From Xanthoparmelia taractica (Eukaryota > Ascomycota > Lecanoromycetes > Lecanorales > Parmeliaceae), in assembly GCA_033085395.1 (NCBI GenBank), contig JANQBS010000262.1, positions 1-52,889 of the forward strand: a stretch of DNA of 52,889 nt, in the 5' to 3' direction. Both the position numbers and the translations under genes were made by a program. Every line of letters begins with the position of its first letter. Position 1 is the stretch's first letter. Shown here in pieces: positions 32,920 to 44,312 of this stretch. A model generated the notes under the pieces. That model was given only the letters and a program-made list of their open reading frames with translations. It did no database searches and was not told the DNA's origin.

Positions 32920-34676
32920 ATGGATACAAGGACTCACTCTGGTTGGAATGTTGCTGGCCAACTTCTAGGATTCTTGTCGACCTCTATACCAATCAATCTC
33001 ATCATTGCGGTATCTTCATGCTTACTTCAAGAATTCAAAAACCGAGTAACTGCTAAGAAGTCTGTTCTTGCCTCTAGATTATTCTTACACTCGCCCTCCG
33101 AGTCCTCTACAATCTTTGTTTCCACCCTTTATCGTCGTATAAAGGTCCCGCGTATCTCGTGGCCTCCGAGGTGCCCCTAGCTTTTATGCAGCTACGGGGC
33201 ACAAGTCATCACGCGCTCAAAGATGCCCATGAAAAATACGGCAACGTTGTGCGCATTTCTCCCAGCACGCTTTCGTACATTGATTCTTCTGCTTGGAACG
33301 ATATCTACGCATCTCGGAAAGGCCATCCTGCCTTGCCAAAGGATTCACTCTTTTACAATGAAATGTTGCTTGATAAAAAGACCTTAACCTTGGCCAGTGA
33401 CGACAATGCTATACCGATCCGAAGAGCTATGAATCCGGCCTTTTCGCGCAAAGCTTTGTTGGAGCAGGAGCCCATGTTCCAGCGCCATGTTGATGGGCTG
33501 ATGGTGCAATTGGCTAAGGAGAGCCGCGAGCAGGGCAGTGTCGACATACGCAAGTGGTTTATATTCGCCATGTTTGACATTCTCAGTGATTTCGTCTTCG
33601 GGGAAGACCTCGGATGCGTGAGGAGCGGCACATTCCACGAATGGGTGCAGTTTGTGGTCGACTTCTTCTACGCTGCTACCCTCCTCCACCAATGTCACAA
33701 ATTCTGGCCATTGAATAGATTGCTGGCATCCCTCATTCCGCCATCAGTCAGAGACAGAAAGGAGCGCCACAACGAGGCATCTTTGCAAAGAGTTCGCCGC
33801 CGTATCAATACGCCTACGAAGCGACCTGATTTCATGTTTCATTTCTTGCGTAATGCCGAGAAGGAACAGCTCAGCATGCCAGTGATTGAGGCACAAGCAA
33901 CTGTCGTCATCCTAGCCGGTAGCGAGTCGACTGCCGTCGCAATCACAGCAGCCGCCTATCGCATCCTCAGCAACCGAGAAGTTTATAAGAAGCTCCGCAA
34001 CGAGATCCGTCGTACCTTTGCCACATCAGCCGAGATAACTCTTCAAGACGTCCAAGCAAAGCTGCGGTATCTAGATGCTGTTGTAAAAGAGACTCTGCGT
34101 ATCGATCCGCCTCTCGCCAATGGTTTCACAAGAGTCGTGCCAGAGAAAAGTGGTGCGATGATTAGCGGGAACTGGGTTCCTCAGAATGTCAGAACACCTT
34201 CTTCATCCTTGCCAAGAGGTTAGGTCTTTAGGTGTTCCGCCTGCTAATGTTTTCTTTACCCAGACCGTTGTTACAATTAACCAATACTGCGCCAACAGAT
34301 CGGCGCGAAACTTCCGCGACCCGGATACCTTCATCCCGGACCGCTGGCTTAATGATCCCGCCTACGACGGTGACCAAAAGAATATCGCACAACCCTTCTC
34401 AGTCGGCCCGCGAGACTGTCCCGGTAAGGCGTAAGTGATACTCACCTGCGCCATACATCTGGTTATCCTGATAATCAGCATTCCAAAAAAAAAATAAAAT
34501 GTATTGATCGAATGCATAGGTTCGCTCTCAACAACATCAAAACTACGCTGGCTCATCTGATTTGGAACTTTGACATGAAGCTTGGCGATGGCGCTCGGGA
34601 TTGGACGGTGGGTCAGAAGATTTTCAACGCATGGCTACAGCCTGCGCTGCCTGTCTTGCTGGATAAGCGGGAATGA
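32920..34676 (+). CDS. Cytochrome P450 monooxygenase (secondary-metabolite type)
   Basis: Four exons, 32920-33009, 33078-34187, 34264-34430 and 34520-34676, give 507 residues, a normal microsomal P450 length. A membrane anchor (SIPINLIIAIILTLALRVL) leads into YNLCFHPLSSYKGPAY, the conserved fungal P450 N-terminal block. The I helix shows VVILAGSESTAVAI, the K helix has the ExxR motif (KETLR), and the heme loop is FSVGPRDCPGKA with the thiolate Cys. The C-terminus ALPVLLDKRE is complete. It resembles fungal isotrichodermin/benzoate hydroxylase-type P450s that decorate terpenes and polyketides. It is divergent from the terpene cyclase, so the cyclised sesquiterpene is a natural candidate substrate (inference). 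The exon 2 donor GTCAGA is weak, but the join gives the expected WVPQNTVVTINQY. Confidence 0.93.
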
Positions 34677-35514
34677 CCTGCGCCTTTTTTTTTATGACGC
34701 GAAAAGGGGAGCGTGAGACGAGTGAAATATTTCTGGAGTATCCAACATCAGTTCTACTCTATCTTCATTTTTATTATAGAAATATACTAGAGCGGCTTCG
34801 GTAGTGTCGAACTTTTGCAGAGAAGTCAATTCCTGGTTCTTGTTTGAACGCTCATATACATATATTTCCAGGACAGGGAAATATCGCTGCATCAAACAAA
34901 CTCGACCTCCTTCGCGGCAGGACTTAAAGCGGAGCCAGCCACAGGCGTCTACTCAATAGAAACACAACTTCTTCGTCGCTTTGGAATACCCATGCCAGCA
35001 CCAAGATTGGCGAGGGCGCCATTCTTTTTGTTTCTTTCAAGGTGCATTCTGTCACGGGCTGAGCTTAAGGCCAGCCCTACGATACACGGAGAAGGATCCA
35101 AAGGCCAGCCGAAGCATTTCTGGATGGACTGACGTGAGTTGGGGGCAGTGGTCGTAGAAATGGCTTTAGTTAACAGTGTTGGCATGGAAAGCAGGACTGA
35201 TTTTTGCTTTGGTGGTGGCAAGAAGTTCTAGGTCGTGGTAGGATGTAGCTGAGTATCTAGGTGCTCAGCCCGTAGATGTTCAAATTTGCTACTGGTGTTT
35301 TATCACCACGGTTTCCGGTTCCAAAGCTCGGAAGAGGTTATGTTCTTATAACAGTAGCAGCATGAATGTGATACCGGCTCAGCTGTCGTCGTCGAGATCG
35401 TATGCTTTTTGCTTACTCAAGGTTTGAGCCCAGAATGATGCAGCCTCATTGTTTTTCCCAGAAGTGGACTTTATGTATGTTAGTAGTTACTGAATACGAC
35501 TTTATTCGCCGTGT
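34677..35514. other. Flank of the P450 gene, possible P450 relic continuation
   Basis: No intact gene. The minus-strand frame 35221-34949 contains CFGWPLDPSPCIVG and may be a distant piece of the adjacent decayed P450, but I cannot place it in the fold. The minus frame 34895-34692 shows nothing recognisable. Confidence 0.35.
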
Positions 35515-36060
35515 CTAATTTTCGGGCGGCAAATTGAGGGAAGCGAAATCTAAGTAACTTTCCAGGTTCAGACCAGGAAGCAGATGCAGTCTATACAAGT
35601 CTTCTCTAGGGTGGATAAGTGATAATTGCTTAGGGTTAAGTGGGTCGGGTCGTCTGGAGTAGGGTTGCCCCATATTTTGCAAACGAGGACCGAGGGATGG
35701 CGAATGACACAATGAGCACTTTGAGATGAGGCTCCCAGGCGAGGGTTTTGGTGTTCTGAAATGTGTCCGCTGCATCGCGGGGATTATTGAGCATGTAGAA
35801 CCGCTCGTCGCATATCGTGAAGCTGTACGCATCGCCGGTCGTTGTCATGGATCTGGCCGGCTATCAGATTCTTGGCGCTGAAAGTCTAAAAGGAGGCATG
35901 AGACGTCACATAGAGCGGGTAATAAGGGCGTGCGAGGTCTGGAAGAACCTCTTGAGTGTGACCTGATTTGCAATTGTTCAGTTGATGCTTGCTTGTTGTT
36001 ATCGATTGCGAAATCGAAGAACGATACTCTTGTCTTTGATAACAATTAGTGGTTGCAACC
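35515..36060 (-). pseudogene. Decayed cytochrome P450, N-terminal part
   Basis: The frame from 35848 reads GDAYSFTICDERFYMLNNPR, then DAADTFQNTKTLAWEPHLK, then VLIVSFAIPRSS. This is the beta-1 and B-helix region of fungal P450s (the stretch around NP.DVA.VF..T.TL). About 130 bases on, the homology continues in another frame as NPKQLSLIHPREDLYRLHLL. That is again P450-like and shows a frameshift near 35700, followed by a stop at 35515. No I helix, ExxR or heme-binding loop was found downstream, so the catalytic half is missing or unrecognisable. It is not a duplicate of the intact P450 nearby and looks like another family. It was probably once a second oxidation gene of the same locus (inference). 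Confidence 0.6.
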
Positions 36061-37149
36061 AGCTCCGTCGATCTAGGACTTACGTGACCGCAATATCTCT
36101 TCTGCAAAAAGCAGACCAAGGACAATAGGACACACGATTGGATTTGCTCTGCACCAGTAAGCCTACCTTTTTCGCCCTACCTTCCCTCAAAGAAGGCTCC
36201 ATGCATGTAAATTGGCTTGCTCATCCTACGTGTTATAGGCTAGGCTGATGGGGATTCTCGCGCCAAGTGAACTACGTGACTACCTCGGCGATCTAAGGCA
36301 GGGGTTCGCAATGTCCACTGCATGTGGGTTCACCCTGATCCAGGCTGCTTTGAAACCGCCTTTCAAGGGGGTAACAGGTGTTGCGACCAAGTTCTTAGAG
36401 TAATATAAGAAGTAGATTAAAATCTACATCCGTTCCTATACAAAGATTTGGTGAAGACTTATATTTATTTATTCAAGCATACTAGATGTTCCAGACATGA
36501 GATACACGATGAACACAATAGATAGCAAAATGATGTTTGTACTTGAGCTGACTCTCGATCTCTGATTCGATTTGAATGTTTTGGGCATGGTAGCAAGTGG
36601 TTTCTCCGTCCTAAGTGACACGGTATCTCCTAGCAAGTGTTGCGTTGAGTATGGTCTCGGTAAAAATTCGAGAAGCGTCGACTTGGAACAGTATGTATTT
36701 TCAGTTCGCTGTTGTTAGGAGTGATCGGTCGCAGCAAATACTGCCCGCACCACTGTGAGACGACAGATTAGCGATGCCGGAGACCACGAGTCTAAGGCCA
36801 TCAACGCAGTAGATCATTGAAGCTGGATAGGAATCCATCCGGCAAAATTTTGTCACAGCCGACTTGACCATTCCTCCTTTCGCCATAAGCTGTCTTCTAA
36901 CGAAGCCCAGTTCGGTCCCCGGGCAGATTAATATCCCACACACCGGTTTTGAAAGCATATAACATTGAGAATGGTTACTAGTAAAAAGTCAGATGATTAT
37001 GCAAACTTGGCGCGTCATAGTTGTGACCACAATCATATCATTTCACTACCGACAGCAAACACCAGACCGAGCGCACGGCGCTGTAACATCCACTCCCTTA
37101 CACAACGTCCAATCGCACGTCAGTTTCTGAAACCTCCGCTCACATCTAT
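36061..37149. other. Intergenic region, no gene seen
   Basis: Around 36400-36550 the DNA is AT-rich. Short frames at 36701-36958 (minus) and 36965-37153 (plus) match nothing I know. Stop-rich sequence of this sort could be old repeat DNA. Confidence 0.45.
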
Positions 37150-39108
37150 CTAATGTATGTCGTTTCGGCCCGCCTTCATCCGGCTCGGTAACTCATAAAG
37201 ACGCTCAGAGTCCGCCTCATGGGGGAGGGTTTGACGTGAGTCCAATTCATGAGGTAGTGCTTGGATTGAGTCAACTTCGAGAGGAAAAGCTTGTCTGGCT
37301 TCGGGAATACTTTCTATGGGAACTGGCTCGCCATTTTTGTATGTCGGTGGCGGATTGCTCTGTTTCCGTCTGCGGCTTTTTTCATTCGCTCGCTTGCGTG
37401 CAAGAAGATAAAGACCGAGGCTCACAAGTGCCACTGCTGCAACACCACCTACTGCGCCTCCAACCACTGCAGCTGTGTGGTTTACTCTATTTGGATTGCT
37501 GAGCTGTGGCGAGGTCGACGCAGAGGAATTCGATGTGGGCAACATGAACAAATCTTCGAGATCTTTACTACTCCACGTCGATGGATACCTCGAGCCAGCA
37601 GCGTAATGGGCAGCGACAGCACTTGGGGCAACATACGGCGCAGCAGTAGCGTTGAAATAGTTGGTCCATTGTAACGCTGTTAAGTCGAATACCTTCACAC
37701 CCTCCCAGAACGGGTCAGTATCATTTCCCGCGGCAGATTTATTGGCAGCACTTGGGTTGAGACCACCGATACTCAGCATTTGCCGATTGCCGACGATGTT
37801 GCATGTGTGAAAGATGCGAGGGTCTGACGAGGTGTAGTTGGCTTTAAACCAGACGAACGAGGGAAGGGAAAGGACGTAGACCTCGTCGAGCCCTGCGTTG
37901 AACTGTTGAGAGGTGGTTGTGCCGTCGTAGAGACCATTGCCCACTTGGCCGCCGTATAGGAAGATCTCTGGGTGAAAGAAGGTGATGATCAGTATTTGAG
38001 TGAATAGAATGGACCTAGGAACCTTCTCATACCGTAAGTGGAATTGTCACCCCCGTTGATTCCGACAACACAGAACCTATCGCGCTGAGCAGGGGTATCT
38101 CCCGTGGCCTCTTGATGGTACCATATTTGATTTAATGGGTCGAAGATTGATATGTTAGACATGGAGAGATAAGACATGCCGTCCTCAAATTGAGAGATGT
38201 TGTGTGATGTCTGGCCCCCGAACGCCACGAGCAAACCAGCAGTACCCCATGTAGGCACGTAGGCCGTACCGCTCCATGTCGAGATTCCGTCTAGCGTGTA
38301 ACCTGTGGCGCTGTTGTTGAACCATTCTTGGGATGTGAAGTTGTAGAACTGCAAGCCGGGAATACAAATCCACTGATCACTCTCGTCCTTCTGGCTTGAA
38401 TATCTGGTAGCGTATCCGCCAAGGTTGAAGCCGCCGATAGCTCCAGAAGCGACAGACCCTTGAATGGGGCGAATTATACTGTCGAAGACAGAGCTTGACT
38501 GGTCCAGGGGCTGCCATGTTCCACCGTCGCTACTCGGAGTGAAAGACCAAAGTGACTCGAGGGGAGCTGTAGTGCCGCCCACCCAGGGGTGTAGCAAGCT
38601 GAACTCACCACCATAGGCGTACACGGCGTCAGCGGCTACGTCCGTCCAGAAGCGGATAAAATTGAAGTTGGGACATTCGCCTTTGTTGATGTTCTGTATT
38701 TGAACGCCGTTATCCTTTGATGATGTTGAGAAGGACGAAGATAGGTCGATCGCTAACGTGAAATTCGCTATTGGACGTCTGCTATTAGTGACAGTCTCCA
38801 TATGGACTCTCTTTAGAGGATATACAGATATACCACTCAATCGTTCCATCTACAGAATAACTCTCTTCGCCGCCATCAATGTATAGGGTTTTGCCCAAAA
38901 CGAAAGCTGTCCGAGCTCAGCACCCGGTCTACATTATGGCAGGGGCGGACTCACATCCATGGTAGGCCCTTCTGACAAGCTGCGACCTCTGCTCTCGCCG
39001 CGGGAGTATAGACGAGCTACCCATGACAAATGAAGCAACCGACGGCGCGGTGAAGGTGAGGCCGACAATGTAGGGAAGCCTTTCGTGATGTTGAAAGTTC
39101 ATGATCAT
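37150..39108 (-). CDS. Kelch-repeat protein with one transmembrane segment
   Basis: Four exons, 39108-38955, 38906-38834, 38781-38033 and 37967-37150, give about 597 residues. Kelch blades are visible as YIDGGEESY, GGFNLGGYATRY, GLLVAFGGQTSH, EIFLYGGQVGNG and QMLSIGGLNP, with the usual aromatic strands (FYNFTSQEWF, VFDLTALQWTNYF). Asn-glycosylation sites are frequent, implying a luminal or extracellular propeller. A Ser-rich stalk leads to a TM (AAVVGGAVGGVAAVALVSLG) and a cytosolic tail starting RKRANEKSRRRK. The tail ends with an imperfect threefold repeat around EVDSIQALPHELDSRQTLPH. Such proteins are common in Pezizomycotina, with unknown function. Start and exon 1 are less certain; ATG 39108 gives a weakly hydrophobic N-terminus. 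A solo LTR lies about 210 bases upstream of the start. Confidence 0.85.
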
Positions 39109-39318
39109 ATAGAAGACACGAAGTCTAGCACTACAAAGCCTCACGCCAATACCACACTAGACTGAAGGCTGCAGGCGATTCTGCCTTGAAGCAGATCGGT
39201 GCTGATGGTTAACCCGGCACTCAGCACACATGGGGTTAACGCGAAGAAGATAGGTTCGAAGCTTCTTGTGAAGGCTGTATCATAAGACCGAGAGGTGTGA
39301 GAGCATGTTCGATTTCTC

Positions 39319-39443
39319 TGCTGGAAATATTGAGAGGAGGATGAAGGATTGATTGTTTCTATGGGTGTGAGAAGGCTACTTATACCCCTATTCAGCACTC
39401 ATGCGGGGTAGTCTTTCAACACAGTGCTGCAGCAATTCCAACA
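39319..39443 (+). mobile_element. Solo LTR (copy 2), 125 bp
   Basis: Same length and order as the copy at 6713-6837, with roughly a dozen base differences (about 90% identity). It begins TGCTGGAA (one change from the other copy's TGTTGGAA) and ends TTCCAACA. It is flanked by a perfect 5-bp duplication TTCTC (39314-39318 and 39444-39448). Different target duplications show that the two copies are independent insertions. It lies in the probable promoter of the Kelch gene. Confidence 0.85.
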
Positions 39444-41241
39444 TTCTCCATATGTATGGTTCAACAAGACACGTGTACAAAGTCTTTTCAACAAGGCTGT
39501 ATTACATGTGCTGAGAATGAAACTCACAGAGATATCAGGCCTTTTGGGCAAGAGAAGCTCATAAAGACAGATTACGAAGGACGAGGCCGGAGAAGGCTGA
39601 CACCTTGTTTCACATGGTACCGCCATGAAGGGTGCATGAACTCGCTCATCATTACCACCGCTAGGGATGAAGTGACAAAGCTGTTCGAACCCATAGGCCT
39701 TGCAAGGCCGGTAGAGATGAATAAATCCTTGATAGGTTTTCCTTGTGCAGATATGGACCGAGATAGACGTTTAGACTTGATGTTACAGTAGGGGGAAAGT
39801 CGCGATTAGCGATCCCGGGGGGGAACAGCGCCCCGGGGAAACGGAAACCAGTCGCCGGATCAAACCCGCACGCAATCCCTAAGGTACATACGCTCGCAGG
39901 GCTTGGGGGGGAAGGAATCGGACCCGCATCCTGCTTACTGACCACAATTGCACAATCTCACAACAAGGCTGGCTCTCTGAAAACACGACACCTTATTTTA
40001 TATGGTGCCGCATCTCTCATAACCCATGGTTCACGACCAACGTTGCTTTGTACCCCTTCGCCCTTGCCTTCATCAGTCTTCCTTGTGGGCTATGTCATAT
40101 GTTTCAAGTCTGCGCCTCGTTGACTAGCCTGCTTCTGCTCTCAGGCAGTGCTAGCGGTAGACGTACCCTCTCAGACAAACGCCTTGCATTGCCTAGTACA
40201 CTCGAGGCTCTCGCAATTAAGTCACACTGTGGTGTTGCCCGAGATCTGGTTGACCATATTTCCTACGATATATCGATAGGTAAGATTGACAAGGTCATCA
40301 ACCGCAGATTAACATCATTAGCATCATCACGAAGAAGAATCTCCCGGTCTAAAAGCTCTCATTCACAAAGACGTAGACGCCAATATATGTATGATTCAAT
40401 AAACCAGAAGCGGACTATACTCAAACGTAAATCTCATGGTGGAACTGGCAATGCCCACACACCCACGAAAGCGAGACAGCTACGACCTTAAGTTAAGACG
40501 CCTCCCTCGTATAACGCCCATAGCGTAGTAGCAAATACAAAGGGGCCCTCGAAGCGCCTTCATCATTACAATCGGAGGCCAAACGATCAGAAATAAGTGC
40601 CTGAGACAAGCCGGAACAATGCTAGGTTCTACCGGTACTTCTGATCTAGGAACCTCGCAGATGCAACCAAGTATGACGGAGAATATCGAACTGAAGGATC
40701 ACATATGAGCTTGAGGGGATGATTAAAAGAAAACAGGATGGGTCGTTGTGGGTGAAATCAAGATAGCTCTGATATGATGATTGAGCTACTGGATCTGTTG
40801 CGCCCCCAGCTTTTTGAGGGCAAAAGCCAGAGGCAGCCTGGATGGCATTCGAACTAAGACCGCTCAATTTGGCGGATATACACTTCCTCTCCAACTTGAG
40901 AACACGATGATCAACCATACCGCCAGTATATGCATTGGGTCGGGCGGTCTCTTCGGCGAGAGACAGTCATGTGTAGTGTAAGCTTATCGAGGGCTAGGTA
41001 AGCATAATCTATAGATAAAAATGTCAGAAACTGTCGACAGACCAAGTCAGGCATCTTTCGTACCAGCGACACCGGCTTTCTGGACCCCAACATATGTATG
41101 TGCTCACTGTGATTCCTCAGATTAGTCTGGCATGTATAAAATGGTGGGGTCAAAGCCAGCTTCGTGCATTATTGATGACTGAAAAGAAACAGATGATCAA
41201 TGCCATCGGTAGCCCGGAAATTGAGCCTCGTGGTTGAAAAT
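39444..41241. other. Degraded DNA, no gene called
   Basis: Several frames of 90-150 codons occur (plus 39456-39791, plus 40048-40491, minus 39945-39661) but none carries a motif I recognise. A 24-base stretch at about 39600-39623 (ACACCTTGTTTCACATGG...) returns near 39987-40010 with four transition-type differences, hinting at a mutated duplicated repeat. The 40300-40490 frame is Arg/Ser/Lys-rich. Confidence 0.4.
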
Positions 41242-41860
41242 CTAAATAATCTTAATTAAAAACAGGTCTGCACTACCAAGCAATTCGATGTTGATTTTGC
41301 CCTCAAAGCTTTGCCCGGACACTGTGAAACCAGGGGTCAAGATATCTTCTATAAATTTAGATCCAAGGATCGAGAGGCCACCGTTCTTGGCAGCCGTGTT
41401 GCGGGAGATATTGGCCCAAAGTTGATGGTTATGGGCATAAAGAATCCGTTGCACCACCGAAGGTTCGTTTGCATTCTTTCCAATTGCAGATTCGATTGAG
41501 ATTTGGACATTGGAACTCAGCATCGAAACAGAAGGGGCCCCGTACTCGGAAGCTGACTAGGCGAGAAGCTGTCCAAGCTGACGAAGAGGGACAGGACGGA
41601 CACTCAACTTCGGCCGGTCCAAGGCAGTGTTTGACCACTGTATTGTACGTACTCTTGGGATATAGGATCTTTGCAAGTGCGTTCGACATCTTCGTGCCAT
41701 CAATGGTACCCCATCCTGTCGAAGGATCGATGCCGTTTCCCGCAAAGGAAAAAGGAGTCTCCGGTTCAGCAACGGAATCATTGCCGGATTCAACGTCATT
41801 GAGATCGAAAGGTGTAACCTGGCCCCTTTGCACACTTTCAGACAGTTACACAACAAGCCA
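41242..41860 (-). pseudogene. Broken coding remnant of unknown family
   Basis: Two minus-strand frames look protein-like and read on from each other. The first, from about 41833, contains PFSFAGNGIDPSTGWGTIDG and KMSNALAKILYPKSTYNTVV. The second, overlapping near 41560, contains SSNVQISIESAIGKNANEPS, SVVQRILYAHNHQLWANISR and GLSILGSKFIEDILTPGF, and stops at 41242. The switch of frame without clear splice sites suggests a frameshift. I do not recognise the family. An unannotated intron is the alternative. Confidence 0.4.
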
Positions 41861-42064
41861 AACTTGGGTTGAAATGTTGTGTCAAATCAAGGTTCAGCAT
41901 AATAGGGGCTCTATTAGTCAGCCTTCGGCTTTTGTAGCCTTCCAAAACCCGGGCCCGTTGTTTATTTTCAGGCAACATCTCAAGCATCTCCTACATAAAG
42001 CACCATCTTATATTCTTGCATTTTCTGGCTTTCATTTGACCCCTCAGTCGTTACCTCCACCATT

Positions 42065-43339
42065 ATGTCTCTGGCTCTGAAAGTGGCTCAGAATATCACC
42101 CCAGCATCGCGAAAGAACATTGTTATTCTCGGCGGTTCCTACAGCGGCGTATCTACTGCGCATTATCTCCTCAAGCATGCTATTCCCCAGCTGCCCGACA
42201 AAGCATCTTACCAGATCATCATTGTCAGCGCCTCGTCGCAAGCCATGTGCCGACCAGCTTGCCCTCGTGCGCTGATATCGGACGACATGTTTCCACAAAA
42301 GAAACTGTTCGTCGACATCCCGAAAGTATTTGAGCAGTACCCCGAGGGCACCTTCCGCTTTGTTCATGGCACAGCAATAGAGCTTGATCACACCGGCCGG
42401 TCTGTCTCTATCAGCTTAGCGGCCGGCAACACGGATAAGATCGATTTCTACGCCCTCGTTATCGCCACGGGCGCATCTACATCTTCTCCCTTGCTTGGTC
42501 TAAACCGGGACCATGAGTCCTTACGAGCAAACTGGGCCAAATTCCAGAAAGCGCTGCCGACTGCCAAGAACATTGTCATTGTCGGCGGAGGTCCTGCAGG
42601 TATCGAGACAGCCGGTGAGCTCGGCGAATTCCTCAATGGCCGCGCCGGGTGGTTTAGCTCAAAGTTAGCGAACCCAAAGGTCCTAATTACCGTCGTGAGC
42701 GCCAGCTCAAAGATCCTGCCCGCCCTCCGACCTGCCATTGCGGAGAAAGCCGAGCAGTATCTTGCCAAAGTCGGCGTGACCATCGTTAAGAACGCGCGGG
42801 TGAAGACCGTGGAGCCACAAGGAGCAGGAACAGACAATGTCACGGCCAGGACAACGCTGACACTCAAGGACGGGACGACGCTGGATGCTGACCTTTACAT
42901 CCCCGCGACCGGCACGAGACCAAACACCGGTTTCGTCCACGAAACGCTCCTGACGGCAGACGGCCGTGTCGACACCAACGCCTCGACCTTGCGTGTCGAT
43001 AAGGCCGGCCCACGCATCTATGCTGTCGGTGATGCGGCATCGTATGCACGCCCTGCCATTCATCTCATCCTTGAGGCAATTCCCGTCCTCTGCGCTAACA
43101 TCAAGCGCGATTTACTGCTGGCCTCTGGAAAGGAGGAAAGCTCCGTTGGTGAGGACCGGCATTTCAAGGAGGATACTCGCGAGACGCAGATGGTGCCGAT
43201 TGGAAAGAGCAAGGGAGTTGGCGCGGCAATGGGGTACAGATTGCCTAGCTTCATGGTGTGGCTGATCAAGGGGCGGGACTACTGGTTGTGGACGACTGGG
43301 AGTCTATGGAGTGGGAAACAGTGGGCTAAGGAGTCGTAA
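42065..43339 (+). CDS. FSP1/AIFM2-like FAD-dependent NAD(P)H oxidoreductase
   Basis: A single exon of 424 residues in the pyridine nucleotide-disulphide oxidoreductase fold. The FAD-binding Rossmann motif is at residues 18-30 (NIVILGGSYSGVS) and the NAD(P)H-binding motif at about 168-180 (NIVIVGGGPAGIETAGELGE). The second FAD block is TGTRPNTGFV then GPRIYAVGDAASY. The family (AMID, FSP1, yeast Ndi-like relatives) passes electrons from NAD(P)H to quinones or other acceptors. No transmembrane segment is present; the C-terminal LPSFMVWLIKGRDYWLW is hydrophobic and may touch membranes, as in other fungal AMID-like proteins. No redox-active Cys pair of the glutathione reductase type is seen. It is the only intact enzyme between the P450 and the decayed block, and could be a tailoring oxidoreductase or an unrelated gene. 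Confidence 0.92.
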   Translation: MSLALKVAQNITPASRKNIVILGGSYSGVSTAHYLLKHAIPQLPDKASYQIIIVSASSQAMCRPACPRALISDDMFPQKKLFVDIPKVFEQYPEGTFRFVHGTAIELDHTGRSVSISLAAGNTDKIDFYALVIATGASTSSPLLGLNRDHESLRANWAKFQKALPTAKNIVIVGGGPAGIETAGELGEFLNGRAGWFSSKLANPKVLITVVSASSKILPALRPAIAEKAEQYLAKVGVTIVKNARVKTVEPQGAGTDNVTARTTLTLKDGTTLDADLYIPATGTRPNTGFVHETLLTADGRVDTNASTLRVDKAGPRIYAVGDAASYARPAIHLILEAIPVLCANIKRDLLLASGKEESSVGEDRHFKEDTRETQMVPIGKSKGVGAAMGYRLPSFMVWLIKGRDYWLWTTGSLWSGKQWAKES

Positions 43340-44312
43340 TGAGAATGTATTTTCCGAAAGTAATCTAAGTTAGCCCAGGACCGGAGACAAGATAAATGAG
43401 TAGGTTCCGATAGCTTCCTCTAGCTAGACGCACAAAAAGTTCATTAGCAGCTAATCCACCGTTGCGTTCACGAGGGGACCGCGAAGGTACTGCAATGACG
43501 AGATTAGTCATTACCGACGTCGACCCGAGACGTGGAAGTCAGCGAGCAACCTTCCAGCTAAAGTCGTTCTCTGCGTCTATGCTGGGGAAGATCAAGTTGG
43601 GAGAAAGATAACAATGCCAAGTTCAGTCCGCGAGTATTACAGGCATACTCGTTGCAATATATACGAATGCTAGATGAATATAATAATGATTCACCCACCG
43701 CGGAGACCCTCACTTGACATGAAACGACTGACTTGTCTAGTCAAGCGAATAGCCCACTTAGTGTTCTCATTCATGAAGGCATACACATCGGGACCAAGCA
43801 GTACTGTAGATAGTTGTTTGGGCCGTCCTAACGCTAAGGTCTGCAGTCAGTAGGCCCAGCTAGGTCGTTAGCAGGCCTAGATGGGCCCCTGGACGTGCCT
43901 CAGCGCTAGAAAACTCCCTACACCTATGCGGCATAGACCTGGAGTGTCTAATTAGATAGCTATATACAGGCGTGGGTGGGTGGGACAAAAGAATGCGATT
44001 GCTCTGAATGAGAAGAATTCGAATGAAGAGCCAACTGATGGTGTGAGACCTATACACATAGTGCTCTCGCAGACACGTGTTCCCCGCATGTGCGCATGCA
44101 TCTGGAATAGCGGCTAGATCATGAGACACACTAACCCATAGTCCCACTATCCGAGTAGCAAATACCTAGTGAGTAAAGCCGTCTAGGAATCTGCATCACC
44201 ATTACCGAGGTTGATGCCAAGACGAAGGAAATGTGCGACGACCTCACACCTGATCAGGCCGTGGGTGCGCGTCGCGGTTGATTGAAAAGCTATCTGGATA
44301 TTTATAGATGAT
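43340..44312. other. Intergenic region, no gene seen
   Basis: Between the oxidoreductase and the acyltransferase relic. No open frame above about 95 codons and no known motif. Mixed composition with many short direct motifs such as GGCCTAG near 43850-43890, possibly old repeat DNA. Confidence 0.45.

Noticed and set aside
41469..42080. 203-codon plus-strand frame before the FSP1-like gene
   Set aside because: Shadow of the minus-strand coding remnant; composition and lack of motifs do not support it, and it overlaps the start of the real oxidoreductase gene.
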